Shown in pieces: positions 41,655 to 52,387 of a stretch of DNA of 64,000 bases. Numbering within the stretch: the stretch's first letter is position 1; each line of letters begins with the position of its first letter. This stretch comes from Microcyclospora pomicola (lineage: Eukaryota > Ascomycota > Dothideomycetes > Capnodiales), in the NCBI GenBank assembly GCA_002786065.1, contig NHNY01000016.1:186001-250000 (forward strand), in the 5' to 3' direction. The translations under genes were made by a program, and so were the position numbers. The notes beneath the pieces are model-generated. The model was not told the DNA's origin and did not search any database. It worked only from the letters and a program-made list of their open reading frames with translations.

Positions 41655-42594
41655 ATGTAAGTCCCTCTTCAGCCCGAGTCGTCTTACCCACTGCATGTGG
41701 ATGGCTTCGGAGTGCAGTGCACCTCGATGCACAAAGCTCCCCACCTGCACCGTGTCATTCTGCGACGACGTCCACGACCACCACGACCCATGGCTGTCTG
41801 TCGATGATCTGTACTTGTGCTGACGCCTTGTTCCTCTCAGGGTGAATCTCCGTACTCAGAAGCGCCTGGCGGCCTCCGTCGCCGACTGCGGCAAGCGCAA
41901 GATCTGGCTCGACCCCAACGAAGTGAACGAGATCTCCAACGCCAACTCTCGCCAGACCATTCGCAAACTCATCGCAGATGGCCTCATTATCCGCAAGCCA
42001 GTCACCATGCACTCGCGCTCTCGCGCTAGGGAGTTGACTGCTGCCCGGAGGATCGGTCGCCACAGAGGTTTTGGTAAGAGGAAGGGTACTGCCGATGCTC
42101 GTATGCCATCGTAAGTCACACCACGGAGCTGTCGAGTACAGGAATGGAGAAGAAGAAGTGTGTGGTGGGAAGGTCACAATAGGCATGCTAACAGTCTTCC
42201 AGTCAAGTCATGTGGATGCGCCGTCTGCGTGTCCTCCGCCGTTTGTTGGTCAAGTACCGCGCTGCCGGCAAGATCGACAAACACCTTTACCACGAGCTCT
42301 ACCATTTGAGCAAGGGTAACACCTTCAAGCACAAGCGTGCCCTTGTTGAGCACGTAAGTCACAACCATGGCCATTATGATGACATCATGCATTCATCAAG
42401 GCGGTATGTGCTGACAATATCTCCAGATCCACAAGGCCAAGGCCGAGAAGGCTCGTGAACGTGTGCTCAAGGACGAGATGGACGCCAAGCGTGCGAAGAC
42501 CAAGGCTGCGCGCGAGAGGAGACAGGAGAGAGTCAACGCCAAGAGGACAGCACACGAAGCCGAGGACGAGGAGGCCGATGCTCAGGCACAATAG
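41655..42594 (+). CDS. RPL19: 60S ribosomal protein eL19
   Basis: Four exons (41655-41656, 41841-42110, 42203-42353, 42427-42594) give 196 aa. The start codon itself is split: exon 1 contributes only AT, and the G comes after a 184-nt intron (gtaagt to ctctcag), producing [14 protein letters not shown]. This reading is required because ATG at 41655 is followed directly by TAA. The protein is a full eL19, with [15 protein letters not shown], the basic [19 protein letters not shown], and a long C-terminal helix ending [12 protein letters not shown]. It lies in the large subunit near the tunnel exit and forms the eB12 intersubunit bridge through that helix. Intron richness at the 5' end is typical of fungal ribosomal genes. 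Confidence 0.97.
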
Positions 42595-43383
42595 ATGCTG
42601 CTTCTTCATCATCAGGCTTATTGAACAAGGCGCCAAGGACGAGCTACGGAGGAGTGGTTTGCATGCTCGAGGCAGCTGTGAGGCAAGACTGGGGTGGTAT
42701 GGACCTGGTGCTCTCACTCATGGCTTCCTTGACTTCGGCGTTTCAAGCTTCCTTATGCACACGTAGTCGATGAAGGTGTATTGCCGGTTCCAAACTTGAT
42801 GATTACCTTATGTCTTGTTTTCCACTCTCCACTTGTCTTCGTCTTGTGCCTTGGTAGCACTACCCTTCAATATTGAACTGCTTGGGAAATGACACCAAAT
42901 CGCAGTAGTTTGGATCGGACTGGCTAGGTTAGACAACATACATGCCCTTGCATTATTATTTGTCAAGGTAAGGTAGAAGGTAATTCGCATACAGATAGAT
43001 GAGGTAGTGCAACATCCGGGCGCCTCCAAATGTGGATTATCAACATATCTCACACCTCATCCTGTGACATCTACGAACCCGGAGTCTGCTGACTACTACA
43101 AATAATCTGCTTGCAAATCATTCGCTGATACCTTATGTACCACACATGAGGTGACCTAAAAGATTATCAAGCACATCGTGATGTTGATATTCGCTTCTAC
43201 GGCAGGTAAATAACGTGATGACACCGAATTCTTGGTGGGCAGCGAACTTTCTCATGCTCGCTAGCAGGTAAATATAGATACACACAACGTAGAACACGCA
43301 GTCTTCTGCCGATCGGACCTCTGCTTGCCTCACAGATCACCCAGCTCGCACCCGTCTTGTCACCCTCGGATGGTGCTGACGCA
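42595..43383. other. convergent 3' spacer, no gene seen
   Basis: Between the stops of eL19 and the ATPase inhibitor. It contains aaggtaaggtag near 42966 and gataccttatgtacc near 43128. No coding signal. Confidence 0.5.
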
Positions 43384-43677
43384 CTAACCGCTCTTCTTCT
43401 GGAGGTCCTCAACATCCTTGCGGTCCTTGGCCAACTCGGCCTCTTTGTCTGCAATTCGCTTCTTCATTGCTTCGAGCTTCTCGAGCTCCTGCCTCCTCAC
43501 GAAGTCGTTCTCGTTGGCCTGCTCGCGCTTGGTGAACGCATCACCAGAAGCAGCACCGCCGGAGCGAGGTGCGCCAGCTGAACCCTCAGCCCGACGTGCA
43601 ACATTGATGGAAAAGGCGCGGCGGGTGGTATTGGCGGCCAATTGGCGCGCGGCCGGGGTAATGCGTGCGAGAGACAT
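43384..43677 (-). CDS. INH1: mitochondrial F1F0-ATPase inhibitor (IF1)
   Basis: A single exon of 97 aa. The first 25 residues (MSLARITPAARQLAANTTRR) form a basic amphipathic presequence. The core, SGDAFTKREQANENDFVRRQ, matches the IF1 inhibitory segment, and the C-terminal half is a Glu/Lys-rich coiled coil used for dimerisation. IF1 binds the catalytic interface of F1 in the matrix when pH falls and stops wasteful ATP hydrolysis. Length agrees with fungal IF1. It is divergent from the hexokinase gene, so an ATP-consuming glycolytic enzyme and an ATP-sparing inhibitor share one upstream region. Yeast Stf1 is the close alternative name. Confidence 0.93.
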   Translation of the reverse strand: MSLARITPAARQLAANTTRRAFSINVARRAEGSAGAPRSGGAASGDAFTKREQANENDFVRRQELEKLEAMKKRIADKEAELAKDRKDVEDLQKKSG

Positions 43678-44478
43678 TGCTTCGTGCTTGGTAGAGCTGT
43701 ACGTCTGTCAGTAAGCTTAGCTTCGAAGATAGAGCATGACGAAGGCATAATGAACTGGACAAAGACCTACAGAATAAGCTTTAGAATCGTCGGTGAGATT
43801 TCAAATCGCAAGGATTGACTTTGTTCCGATGTTCTCTAAGCTGAGAAGCATCTGAGGTTGCTGCGTGTGAGGTGAGTATAGTCACGTGACTAGCTTCGAC
43901 CAAGGATCATGACGATACGTCATAATCCATGGACATCCGCTGCACGATCGGCAACTGCTCCGCAACAACACCGACCTTCAACACTTTCGCGAGCTTTTGT
44001 TTGCTGATACAAGCCCTTCGCCATTGCAATTCTTCCTACCTTTTTCTAAATCTGACCATCCAGGATCTCAGGTGAGTACCATATTTCAGTTCAATTCCAC
44101 ATGAGAAGCCATGGATCCCGCCCAGGAGCACCACTCGGTGAAAACGAGTGGTGGGGCAGCTTTGGTGGGGCGTAGAAAGATGTTCAGCGTTGCAGTCAGC
44201 GAAATGATACGAGGTGGACGAGGAATTCAGCAACGGGTTGTCAGACTCTTGTGACTCGGGAGAGATACAGTACCATGTATCCGAATTGATCCGGATGCGT
44301 TTTTACCAGAACTGTTTGCTGGCTTGCGACAATACTCCACGTTATCAGGCGTGTAAGCTAACCAGCAAACTCTCGGCACCCAGATCTTGCGATCCTCTCA
44401 CCTTGACCTCCCACTTTCGGCACTCCTCAGAGCCCTCATAAATACGTCGATAAATTGCGAGAAAGACATACTGTCGAT
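43678..44478. promoter_or_regulatory. shared upstream region, IF1 / hexokinase, with likely 5' UTR intron
   Basis: About 800 bp. On the plus strand, a pyrimidine-rich stretch (44030-44046) leads to a consensus donor gtgagt at 44072, and a branch-like gctaacc precedes the acceptor ggcacccag at 44383, suggesting a 312-nt intron in the hexokinase leader. Confidence 0.5.
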
Positions 44479-46073
44479 ATGGTGCACCTGGGACCAAGGC
44501 GGCAGCCCAGCCGTAAGGGCTCCATGGCCGACGTGCCTAAGGACTTGCTCCAGGAGATCAAGAAGCTGGAGGAGATGTTCATAGTCGATACCTCGAAGCT
44601 CAAAGGTATCACCGATCACTTCATCAGCGAGCTTGCAAAAGGTCTGTCCAAGGAAGGTGGTAGCATCCCAATGAACCCAACTTGGTGCATGGGCTTCCCT
44701 ACCGGACACGAGACCGGCACATTCCTCGCACTGGACATGGGTGGTACGAATCTGCGTGTGTGCGAAATCAACTTGCCTGAGGAAAAGGGCGAGTTCGATA
44801 TCATCCAATCCAAGTACCGCATGCCGGAGGAGCTGAAGACCGGCAACGCTGAGGAGCTTTGGGGATACATCGCAGACTGCTTGCAACAGTTCATCGAGTA
44901 TCACCACGAAGGTGAGAAACTGGACACACTCCCTCTCGGCTTCACCTTCTCGTACCCAGCTAGCCAAGAGTACATCGACCACGGAGTGCTTCAACGCTGG
45001 ACGAAGGGTTTCGACATTGATGGTGTCGAGGGAAAGGACGTTGTCCCACCGTTTGAGGCGGCCTTGGCAGAGCGAGGCGTTCCCATCAAGCTGACTGCTT
45101 TGATCAACGACACCACCGGGACCCTGATTGCTAGCAGCTACACTGACTCGGAGATGAAGATTGGCTGCATTTTTGGCACAGGTTGCAATGCTGCATACAT
45201 GGAAACCTGTGGCCAGGTCCCCAAGCTTGAGCACATGAAGCTTGACCCGGAGCAAGAGATCGCCATCAACTGCGAGTGGGGAGCCTTCGACAATGAGCAC
45301 AAGATTCTGCCCCGTACCAAATACGACATCATCATCGACAAAGAGTCTCCGCGTCCTGGTCAGCAAGCATTCGAAAAGATGATCGCCGGACTATACCTTG
45401 GTGAGCTTTTCCGTCTGGTACTCGTTGACCTTCACGAGCAGCAGAACGTCAAGATCTTCGAAGGCCAAAACATCTCTGCTCTTCACAAGCCATACTCTCT
45501 GGACGCCTCCTTCCTCTCCGATATCGAGAACGATCCATTCGAGAACTTGCAGGAGACCGGTGACATTTTTAAGAAGCAACTCAACATCACGGTGACGAAG
45601 CCTGAGCTTGAGTTGATCAGACGCCTTGCTGAATTGATTGGAACGCGAAGCGCCAGACTTAGTGCGTGTGGTGTTGCAGCGATTTGCAAGAAGAAAGGCT
45701 ATAAGACTGCCCACGTCGGTGCCGACGGTAGTGTATTTAACAAATACCCTCACTTCAAGGTTGGTCGTCCTGCCTCTGCATGTTGAGTGCTGCAGCTCCA
45801 ATACAGCGCTAATACATTTGAGTACAGGCCCGAGGTGCACAAGCTCTCAAAGAAATCCTTGACTGGGACAAGGGACGCGATGGCAAGCCGCTCGGTCGTG
45901 GCAACGATCCAGTAGAGATTCTGCCTGCTGAGGACGGATCCGGTGTTGGTGCTGCTTTGATCGCAGCTCTCACATTGAAGCGTGTGCAGGAAGGCAAAGT
46001 CATGGGCATTCGCGATCCTGACGCTATGCTCAAGGGCACTGCCGCCGAGAGCAAGAAAAACCCTCAAGTGTAA
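44479..46073 (+). CDS. hexokinase
   Basis: Two exons (44479-45759, 45828-46073) with a 68-nt intron give 508 aa; the chosen ATG starts MVHLGPRRQPSRKGSMADVP. The hexokinase fold is complete. Phosphate-1 motif FLALDMGGTNLRVCEI lies near 85 and the sugar-binding TFSYPASQ near 160. The catalytic aspartate is in ALINDTTGTLIASSY near 215, followed by GCIFGTGCNAAYME. The adenosine region HVGADGSVFNKYPHF is split by the intron from ARGAQALKEIL. It phosphorylates glucose, fructose or mannose at C6 in the cytosol, and in fungi the Hxk2-type enzyme also signals glucose repression. The KGS serine near residue 15 resembles a regulatory phosphosite, but this is inference. Glucokinase is less likely, judged by motifs. 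Confidence 0.95.
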
Positions 46074-46656
46074 ATGGCGCTCGTCATTGCTTGTTTATGG
46101 CGCCCGAACTGGCAAATGTAACAAGGCAGAGTGCATCTAAACGCTGGTTGACGACGAGAACGAAATGAACAGGCCGTAGTATAAATATGACCATTTGAGC
46201 CCGCGGCTGGCCATGACAATCAACAGTGAACACCTCTAACATGTGGTGTGCGCTTCAAGATCGATTCCTCTGCTTGCTGTCTTACTTTACGTGCTTCACC
46301 TCGAATGTCGCGTAGCGTTAACAGTGTGACTATCTTAACTTCTGAAGACAGCATGTGACACCGAGCTATACACTGGCAGTATAGGTAAGTAGCGCATTGA
46401 GCGGATTGATTCGCGATATGTACTACATGTGCGGAAGTGAGGAAAGAAACGGCCAACGGTCTTTCAAGGCTACATCAATGTGATTGCGGTAACTGAAGTC
46501 AGCTATAGCTGCCATCAACGCAAGACACTTCATATGAGATCCATTCTCTTTGTGTTAGATCAGTGATACTCTTTCACGAATGCCATACACCTCAGACATG
46601 AAGTCAACCCCTGTGCTCCTTCCAGTGGCTCCAGTAACCTCAACGAAGCAGTTTAA
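46074..46656. other. intergenic, no gene seen
   Basis: 3' flank of hexokinase and upstream region of the F-box-like gene. No coding signal. Confidence 0.5.
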
Positions 46657-48318
46657 ATGTCTGAGAATCGTCGTTACACAGCGAACCCAGTGACCATGCC
46701 CCATCCCATCTCTAACTTTGAGCGGATCATTGTCACTTTCCGCGAACATGCCCACCGCCAGCACGAACCTCGACCCTTATGCTCCCAAAATTCGTGGCAC
46801 CAGCGCTCGAGTCATCTGAGCAATGCCAACAGGCGTTATCGAAGTGAACCCTTCACTCGCGACATTCGCGATCGGACGTTCAGACATCTCAGCCAAACAG
46901 ATCTGAGGACGCTCCGCCTGACGAGCAATGTGATCGGTCGTGTCATTCAGGAGAGGTTCCCGACTCTGTTTCACACCGTGTATATCCATACATTAAATTC
47001 TGGCAAGAAGGATCATTGGAGAGAATTCGAGGCGGTGGCGGAATTTGTGAGACACCTGATCATTGTTATCGGCGACCAGAGAGCTGGAAGGCAGAAATCG
47101 GCTCCCTCCACTGTGACGCGCGGATTGGCTCCGGCAGTCAGAGACCAAGGAGAGAGACATTTTACCACTTCTCGTCTTTCCAAGACGCAAGGAAGTGAAC
47201 ACTATCTTGGGAGACCCTCTGGAGATGGTAAAAGTTCAGGATTCGCACAGGGCCCTAATCCTCGAAGCATGATGGATTCAACAATGCAGGTTGAGAAGGA
47301 GAATACGGTGGAGGAGCATCCGTTTCCAGATCTGTCCAAGTGCCTCCTCCTGCGTAGTCTGACAGTGCGAGCGCACTCTCACAGTCCTTGGCCGGGACGT
47401 ACAGAGATTGAAGAAAGTCTCCTCGCCATCCGCCGAAATCTCGAAGCCCCAGCCCTCTGTCTTCCAAATCTGAAAGAGTTCCGACTCACGCCAATCCATG
47501 CTCTTGGGATACTGCATCTGAATTGGCAAGGTTTCGCCAGCCTGGGTGTCAGACAAGAACTCCCCTGTCCACAAAGCCTGCACTCGAATATATGGACGAG
47601 ACTCGAGAGACTGACCATCCACATTGCAAACCCTGAATGCACATCTGGTCCAGTGGAGACGCTCACCGCAGCTCAAACGACACTCTTCTTCAAATCTCTG
47701 TATCACTACCTGCGCGCGTTCACGCCAACGCTACAGCAGCTGACTTTCATCTGGTTGGGCAAGACGCCCGGGCCGTGTCCCTTGACGCTTCACGTCCAGC
47801 CTTGTCTTGCGGTACGGAAAGTGCCTCCTCTGCAATGGTCGAAGTTGATGGAGCTCAGATTGAGCAACACTACTTTCCTCCAGCGAAGCATCGAAATGGC
47901 AGGTCGAATGGCTCCGCAGCTGGACTCCTTGCAGACGTTGCGAAGCAGTACGCTAACCACACCTCATGCAGAGGCAAATCATGTCAGAACATTGACGATA
48001 TGGGTAGATGTCTTGCCAAATCATGGCGCCGTACGCCGGAGAGTCCGGGAACGTCACGACGACCGTGATATGCATAAGCTTCAGACCAATGTCGGACCCT
48101 CGCCACGTCTTGAGCCGATCCCTTCCAAGACAAGAGTGAAGTCCGAACCTGGTTCCAGAAGTAGTAGCGTCTACAGCCTTGCTTCTGAGCATTATGTCGA
48201 TGGCGCGAGGCGAGCTTGGTCGATAAAGCATGAGGATCAGATCAATGGAGCGGCCAGTAGCACCAGTTGTGATGTGCCGATCATGCTTGACCTGACCACT
48301 GATCACTGGAGCAGATGA
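46657..48318 (+). CDS. F-box-like protein, unknown substrate
   Basis: An intronless 553-aa frame from ATG 46657. Residues of about 65-110 (EPFTRDIRDRTFRHLSQTDL, then RTLRLTSNVIGRVIQERFPTLFHT) have the spacing of a fungal F-box: a short helix, an LSQTDLRTLRL core and a hydrophobic closing helix. The middle contains leucine-spaced segments (SKCLLLRSLTVRAH, LPNLKEFRLTPIHAL, WTRLERLTIHIANP, LMELRLSNTTF) typical of the irregular leucine-rich repeats that follow an F-box in these proteins. The C-terminus is basic and Ser-rich. Many such F-box proteins exist per filamentous fungal genome and most lack a known substrate. The first 50 residues are poorly ordered, and an alternative downstream start is possible. 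Confidence 0.7.
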   Translation: MSENRRYTANPVTMPHPISNFERIIVTFREHAHRQHEPRPLCSQNSWHQRSSHLSNANRRYRSEPFTRDIRDRTFRHLSQTDLRTLRLTSNVIGRVIQERFPTLFHTVYIHTLNSGKKDHWREFEAVAEFVRHLIIVIGDQRAGRQKSAPSTVTRGLAPAVRDQGERHFTTSRLSKTQGSEHYLGRPSGDGKSSGFAQGPNPRSMMDSTMQVEKENTVEEHPFPDLSKCLLLRSLTVRAHSHSPWPGRTEIEESLLAIRRNLEAPALCLPNLKEFRLTPIHALGILHLNWQGFASLGVRQELPCPQSLHSNIWTRLERLTIHIANPECTSGPVETLTAAQTTLFFKSLYHYLRAFTPTLQQLTFIWLGKTPGPCPLTLHVQPCLAVRKVPPLQWSKLMELRLSNTTFLQRSIEMAGRMAPQLDSLQTLRSSTLTTPHAEANHVRTLTIWVDVLPNHGAVRRRVRERHDDRDMHKLQTNVGPSPRLEPIPSKTRVKSEPGSRSSSVYSLASEHYVDGARRAWSIKHEDQINGAASSTSCDVPIMLDLTTDHWSR

Positions 48319-48668
48319 GCTCATGCAGCATGCTGTCGACGGGAGCTGGGCAAGTTGTAATAATGGCTGTTCACCCAAGTGTGTGGGCGAGTCCTCATCG
48401 CCTGAGTGCGTGGTCTTTGCCTTTTGAAGAAGTAGGCACACAGCTTAACTCCGCGATATTCTAGGATGGGAACAACCGTGCGACAGATCGATATCCACCA
48501 GGTTATGACAGCACAGTAGACACGAGTGACTACGGGCTGAAGTCATACAGTTGCATTTCGAGGGCCATTGTATCTACTATCACATTGAAGTGTAAAACTA
48601 CAGTCATGCCAAACCACGAGCGCATGAGCCCAGGCAGTATCTCCCTCTCCCCTTCCATATCTTCTCAA
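48319..48668. other. convergent 3' spacer, no gene seen
   Basis: Between the stops of the F-box-like gene and PRE2. No feature recognised. Confidence 0.5.
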
Positions 48669-49583
48669 TTACGTCAACTTTTCCGTGACGTTGCTGAACT
48701 CGCCCTTCTTCAGTTTCATCTCGTAGAAGTACGGGTTGGTGTCCATGAATCCGTGCTTCACCCAGCCCTCTTCCTTGACGTGGTACAGATTGATGTAACC
48801 ACCGGAGTAAGCGTCTCTGTGTGTCGCAGCCAATATGCTTCTTTTGCCCAATTCTAACGCCTCAGCATCTTCCAGGTCGTATTTGTACTCCGCATCTAAC
48901 ACGCCATAGGCGAATGTCTGACCAGAACCTACACAGAACAGGTTGCCGGCCAATCGTGTACCGTCGGAGTCAATGTAGTAGAGTGCCGGGCCCTCGGTGG
49001 GTGTCACACCCGCACACATGGTTCCCATGCTGAGACCCATACCTTTGTAGCTGTAGACCAGGTTCGCGAGGATCTTGGATGCGGCAGCTACGGAGATGCG
49101 GCGCTTGTGACGGAGTTCGTGGAGACGGCATTGCATTCCGAGGTATGCTAGCCAGTATTGACAATCCTAGGCGATCAATGTCAGTCAAGTTGTCCACTGC
49201 CTGCATTGGTTGCATAAACCTACCGCAGCACCACCGGCCATAGTTCCCAGCAGCGCACTGTTGATCTCAATGACCTTCTTCACCGTCTGACTTGCGATCC
49301 AGTTGCCTGCCGTTGCTCTTGAATCTGTGGCTACAATGATACCTCCCTTGAAGCGGAACGCCAGCGTTGTGGTTCCGTGAGCGATCTTGATGGGACAGTT
49401 GGGGTTGGAGTAGTCATCGGTCATTGCTCGTAGCCATGATGCTGCTGATGCTACTGGAGGGAGCGCAAAGTTGAGTGAAAGTGGAGGCGCGACGTCTGCG
49501 ACGGCGAGCTGTTGCTGATCTTCCTCGCTGTATCCCTCTTCTTGGAAAGCCGGACGGCTGTACCGCGCTACGAGGGTGTTCAT
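48669..49583 (-). CDS. PRE2: 20S proteasome subunit beta5
   Basis: Two exons (49583-49224, 49166-48669) with a 57-nt intron give 285 aa, against 287 in yeast. The start [14 protein letters not shown] gives a propeptide of roughly 75 residues that ends just before the catalytic threonine in [36 protein letters not shown] and the S1-pocket region follow. The intron lies directly after TMAGGAA. Beta5 carries the chymotrypsin-like activity; the propeptide is removed autocatalytically on half-proteasome joining. The longer frame upstream of the chosen ATG has no family likeness. I looked for the proteasome-associated control element GGTGGCAAA in the upstream region and did not find an exact copy. 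Confidence 0.96.
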
Positions 49584-50066
49584 CTCGACGACGGCAAGGA
49601 TATGAGGGCGGCCCCAGTCAAGGCTGTTCGGGTGAGTCTCGATTGCAGGCTGTTTCGAGTAAGGGAATGGGAGTTTTGGAGAGGATGGCGATGAATTCGT
49701 TGTACAGTACACAGGTAGATGTTTGGTGTCCGTAGCAATGAAGCTTGAAGCTGGAGTCCGCGTCGTGCATCTGCCTGCTGGCTCTCGTCACTGGCGGTAA
49801 CTGCCGATTGGATCGGTACAAGCCGAAGCTAGTGGAAGTGCACAATCGCGCATAAACAGGCGCGCCCAACTCCCATCTTCCTGAAACACCTATACATGCA
49901 TCTCAGTTCGCCATTGACGCAGTATATGAAGCTTTCGCAGACCTGAGGAGGACATGGCGAAAGACTGGAGCAAGTCACTGAGCTTCTCCGAAAGACTACA
50001 AGCCACTTCAAAAATGCAAGTGAGTGTGATTTGATCCCTACTGGTAAGATAGCCATCGCTAATAAG
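49584..50066. promoter_or_regulatory. shared upstream region, PRE2 / Csk1-type kinase
   Basis: Divergent promoter space. On the plus strand an ATG at 49954 opens 22 codons that end at a gtgagt donor (50020), with an aag acceptor just before 50067. This would add an in-frame N-terminal exon to the kinase, but the branch site is poor. Confidence 0.4.
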
Positions 50067-51314
50067 ATGGACAGCGCAGCAGCTTACAGGACTGCCAATC
50101 CAGGCTGTACCGCCGCGGATGCCTCTGATTATGCCAAGCGGAATGAAGAATCTGCGCGACGAACGGCACTCACCCTGGCCGAATACCACGAATTGTGCCT
50201 CAAAAGTTCTCACCTGCTGCTTTCATCAGCTCCACCTGAGCCCGTAGAAGATCAACACGCTGATGAGCACATCTTCCCAAATCTGCCGCACCATGGCGCA
50301 CGTATAGGTCGTTATCTCAATGCCGAGCACTATAGGGATGGACTCTTCTCTGAGGTCTTCAAGGCCATAGATCCGGAGGCTTCGTCTCAGCCAGACAGGT
50401 CGCCTCTGATTGCCCTCAAGTTCACCACTCCTGACTTGATGGTCGCTCCGCATGATTCCGCACGTGAAGCTCGGATGCTAAGTATTGCGAAAGGCAGGAA
50501 CGTAATCCCGCTGCTTGAAACATTCCAACAGGCTGGAGGTCATCTTGTGCTTGCTTTCCCATTCATGCCTTGCGACGTCAACGTGATGCTTCGACAGAAG
50601 CAGTTGACAGATACGAGCCGCGTTGCTATACTTCGTGATTTGTTCTCTGGACTCGATCATCTGCACGCTCTAGGTATCATTCATCGCGATATCAAGCCTT
50701 CGAACATCTTGCTCGCTTCTCCTACCGGGCCAGCCTACCTTGCAGATTTTGGTATTGCATGGTCTGAAGCACTGAACCTTTCAGAGCCATCAAATGAGAA
50801 GATCCTTGACGTTGGGACGACCTCCTATCGACCACCAGAACTGCTATTTGGTCATCAGGCTTATGGTGCGAAGCTCGATATGTGGGCCGCTGGGTGTACT
50901 GCTGCACAAATAGTATGTCTTGGCAGTAAAGCGCTGTTCGACGCTGGTGACTTAGGAAGTGAGCTAGCTTTGATTAGAAGCATGTTTGAGACCTTAGGAA
51001 CGCCAGATCTCGAAACTTGGCCAGTGAGTCTTACCAAAAGTCTTACACGACGACGAGCTGACCGGGCTCAGGAAGCAGCAGGGTATCAGGACTGGGGCAA
51101 GATGAACTTCACCAAATATCCTGGCAGGTCATGGGAGGACATCTTAGGTGGCGCTGATCCCGACGCCATCAACCTTGTCAGTAACCTTGTTGTCTACGAG
51201 TCGGGCAATCGGTTGAGCGCGACACAGGTAAGATTTCACCTCGCCAGCCATTAGCCATCTCTAACAGATTCGAAGGCGTTGACGCAGAAATACTTGAGTG
51301 GACACGGAATTTGA
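50067..51314 (+). CDS. CMGC protein kinase, Csk1-type CDK-activating kinase
   Basis: Exons 50067-51227 and 51276-51314, with a 48-nt intron, give 399 aa and end ATQALTQKYLSGHGI. The catalytic machinery is present: ATP-lysine in LIALKFTTPD, alpha-C glutamate in SAREARML, HRDIKPSNILL, ADFGIAW, GTTSYRPPELL and DMWAAGC. The glycine-rich loop is degenerate (HYRDGLFSEVFKAID), as in Csk1-like kinases. In fission yeast Csk1 activates CDKs and the Mcs6 CAK; a similar role is likely here but not proven. A first exon at 49954-50019 is possible. The window's other genes give no clue to its partners. Confidence 0.82.
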
Positions 51315-51916
51315 GCACGACTGTCGGGCACATCGCGCTCTCCACGTAGGCGGGACCATCTCAATAATATATGCAGGTAAGCAGCTCTATTTGCGCACCT
51401 GCATTGATTACTCGGAGATGAAAAACATCATGTTATACCCAGCTCACTCAGATGCTTCGGCAATTGCTGCGAACACATAAAAGACTATTGTGTCCTGAAA
51501 CGACAACGGCTTCTTTACATATCTTTGTCACAATATGTTGGACAGATGCTAACTCTGTCTAGGCAGGATTGGCGCCGCATATTGGGCTCACTGAAAGCTG
51601 TGACTTACGCTCGTATCAGGCGTGCCGCCAACTCGCTAATGACGATAATAATACATGTCAGTGTAGTAAAGCGAAGAAAGCCATGATTATACTGATGCAA
51701 GCTACGAGCTGAAGCACTTGAGACCATTTGCTCACGAGATTGACGGCCTTTCTATACCATACATCTAGTCCGGATGCCAGTGTGGGACACAGCAGCAGCA
51801 GCATTCCGTCTCAGGGCGCACCGCTCTAGTACGTCCAAGGCAGTTTCGTCATGTTGTCCTTCGCCTCCGCGAGTAGATCCATCCTCGGCAGCTTCCCATG
51901 GAAACGTGAGACATCT
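51315..51916. other. intergenic, no gene seen
   Basis: Only short frames. It marks the left boundary of the tandem paralogue cluster. Confidence 0.45.
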
Positions 51917-52387
51917 TTATAGAGAACCCAAAAATGCACAATCTTCAACAATCTCCTGACGCTCAGCCCGCGCGTCTTCGAGCTCTGCCTTTTGGTCTTC
52001 CATTTCAGACAGCAATTCGTGCTTCGCTTCTGCGTCTTGAGTATCGCTTATCTCGGCTTGGGACCGCCTTACTTGATGGTCCATAGCCATGATCATGCCA
52101 TCCATTGCGCCGAGCTTATTCGCTTGGTATTGTTGCAATAGGATCTGCATCGCGGAGCGCCACTGCCCACGTCTTTCACTCGAGATTTGGTGAAAGTTGT
52201 CGTGGCATGCCATCAGCTTCATCTGTTTAAAGAAGTGGTCCATTTCGGAAAGTCTCAGATGGTACCTTGTCGCGAAAATTTTCTCAGTGGTCTCTAGCAA
52301 CCAATCGTCGTAGATTTCCATGTCATCAACAGAGTTGCCCTCTTCCGGAGCAGAGCTCGAGGTGCTTGGAATTTTGCTCCTGGTCAT
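51917..52387 (-). CDS. tandem paralogue family member 1, helical, unknown function
   Basis: Intronless, 156 aa from ATG 52387, with no signal peptide or membrane segment. The N-terminus is polar and disordered. A helical centre carries the family pattern: a hydrophobic helix, then MDHFFKQMKLMACHDNFHQI, then SSERRGQWRSAMQILLQQYQ. It ends in a Glu/Arg coiled coil (SEMEDQKAELEDARAERQEI). This is among the most divergent members, placed in the family by spacing of the F-x-x-(I/L)-x-x-x-x-R-x-x-x-x-x-A-(L/M) block, by size, strand and single-exon structure, and by the promoter string agtggtatatata shared with members 2 and 3. The proteins have no recognised domain and may be dimeric helical bundles. 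Cytosolic or nuclear location is inferred from the lack of targeting signals. Confidence 0.65.
   Translation of the reverse strand: MTRSKIPSTSSSAPEEGNSVDDMEIYDDWLLETTEKIFATRYHLRLSEMDHFFKQMKLMACHDNFHQISSERRGQWRSAMQILLQQYQANKLGAMDGMIMAMDHQVRRSQAEISDTQDAEAKHELLSEMEDQKAELEDARAERQEIVEDCAFLGSL

Noticed and set aside
44398-45366. 322-codon minus-strand frame opposite hexokinase
   Set aside because: A shadow: the plus strand is an unambiguous hexokinase with all catalytic motifs.
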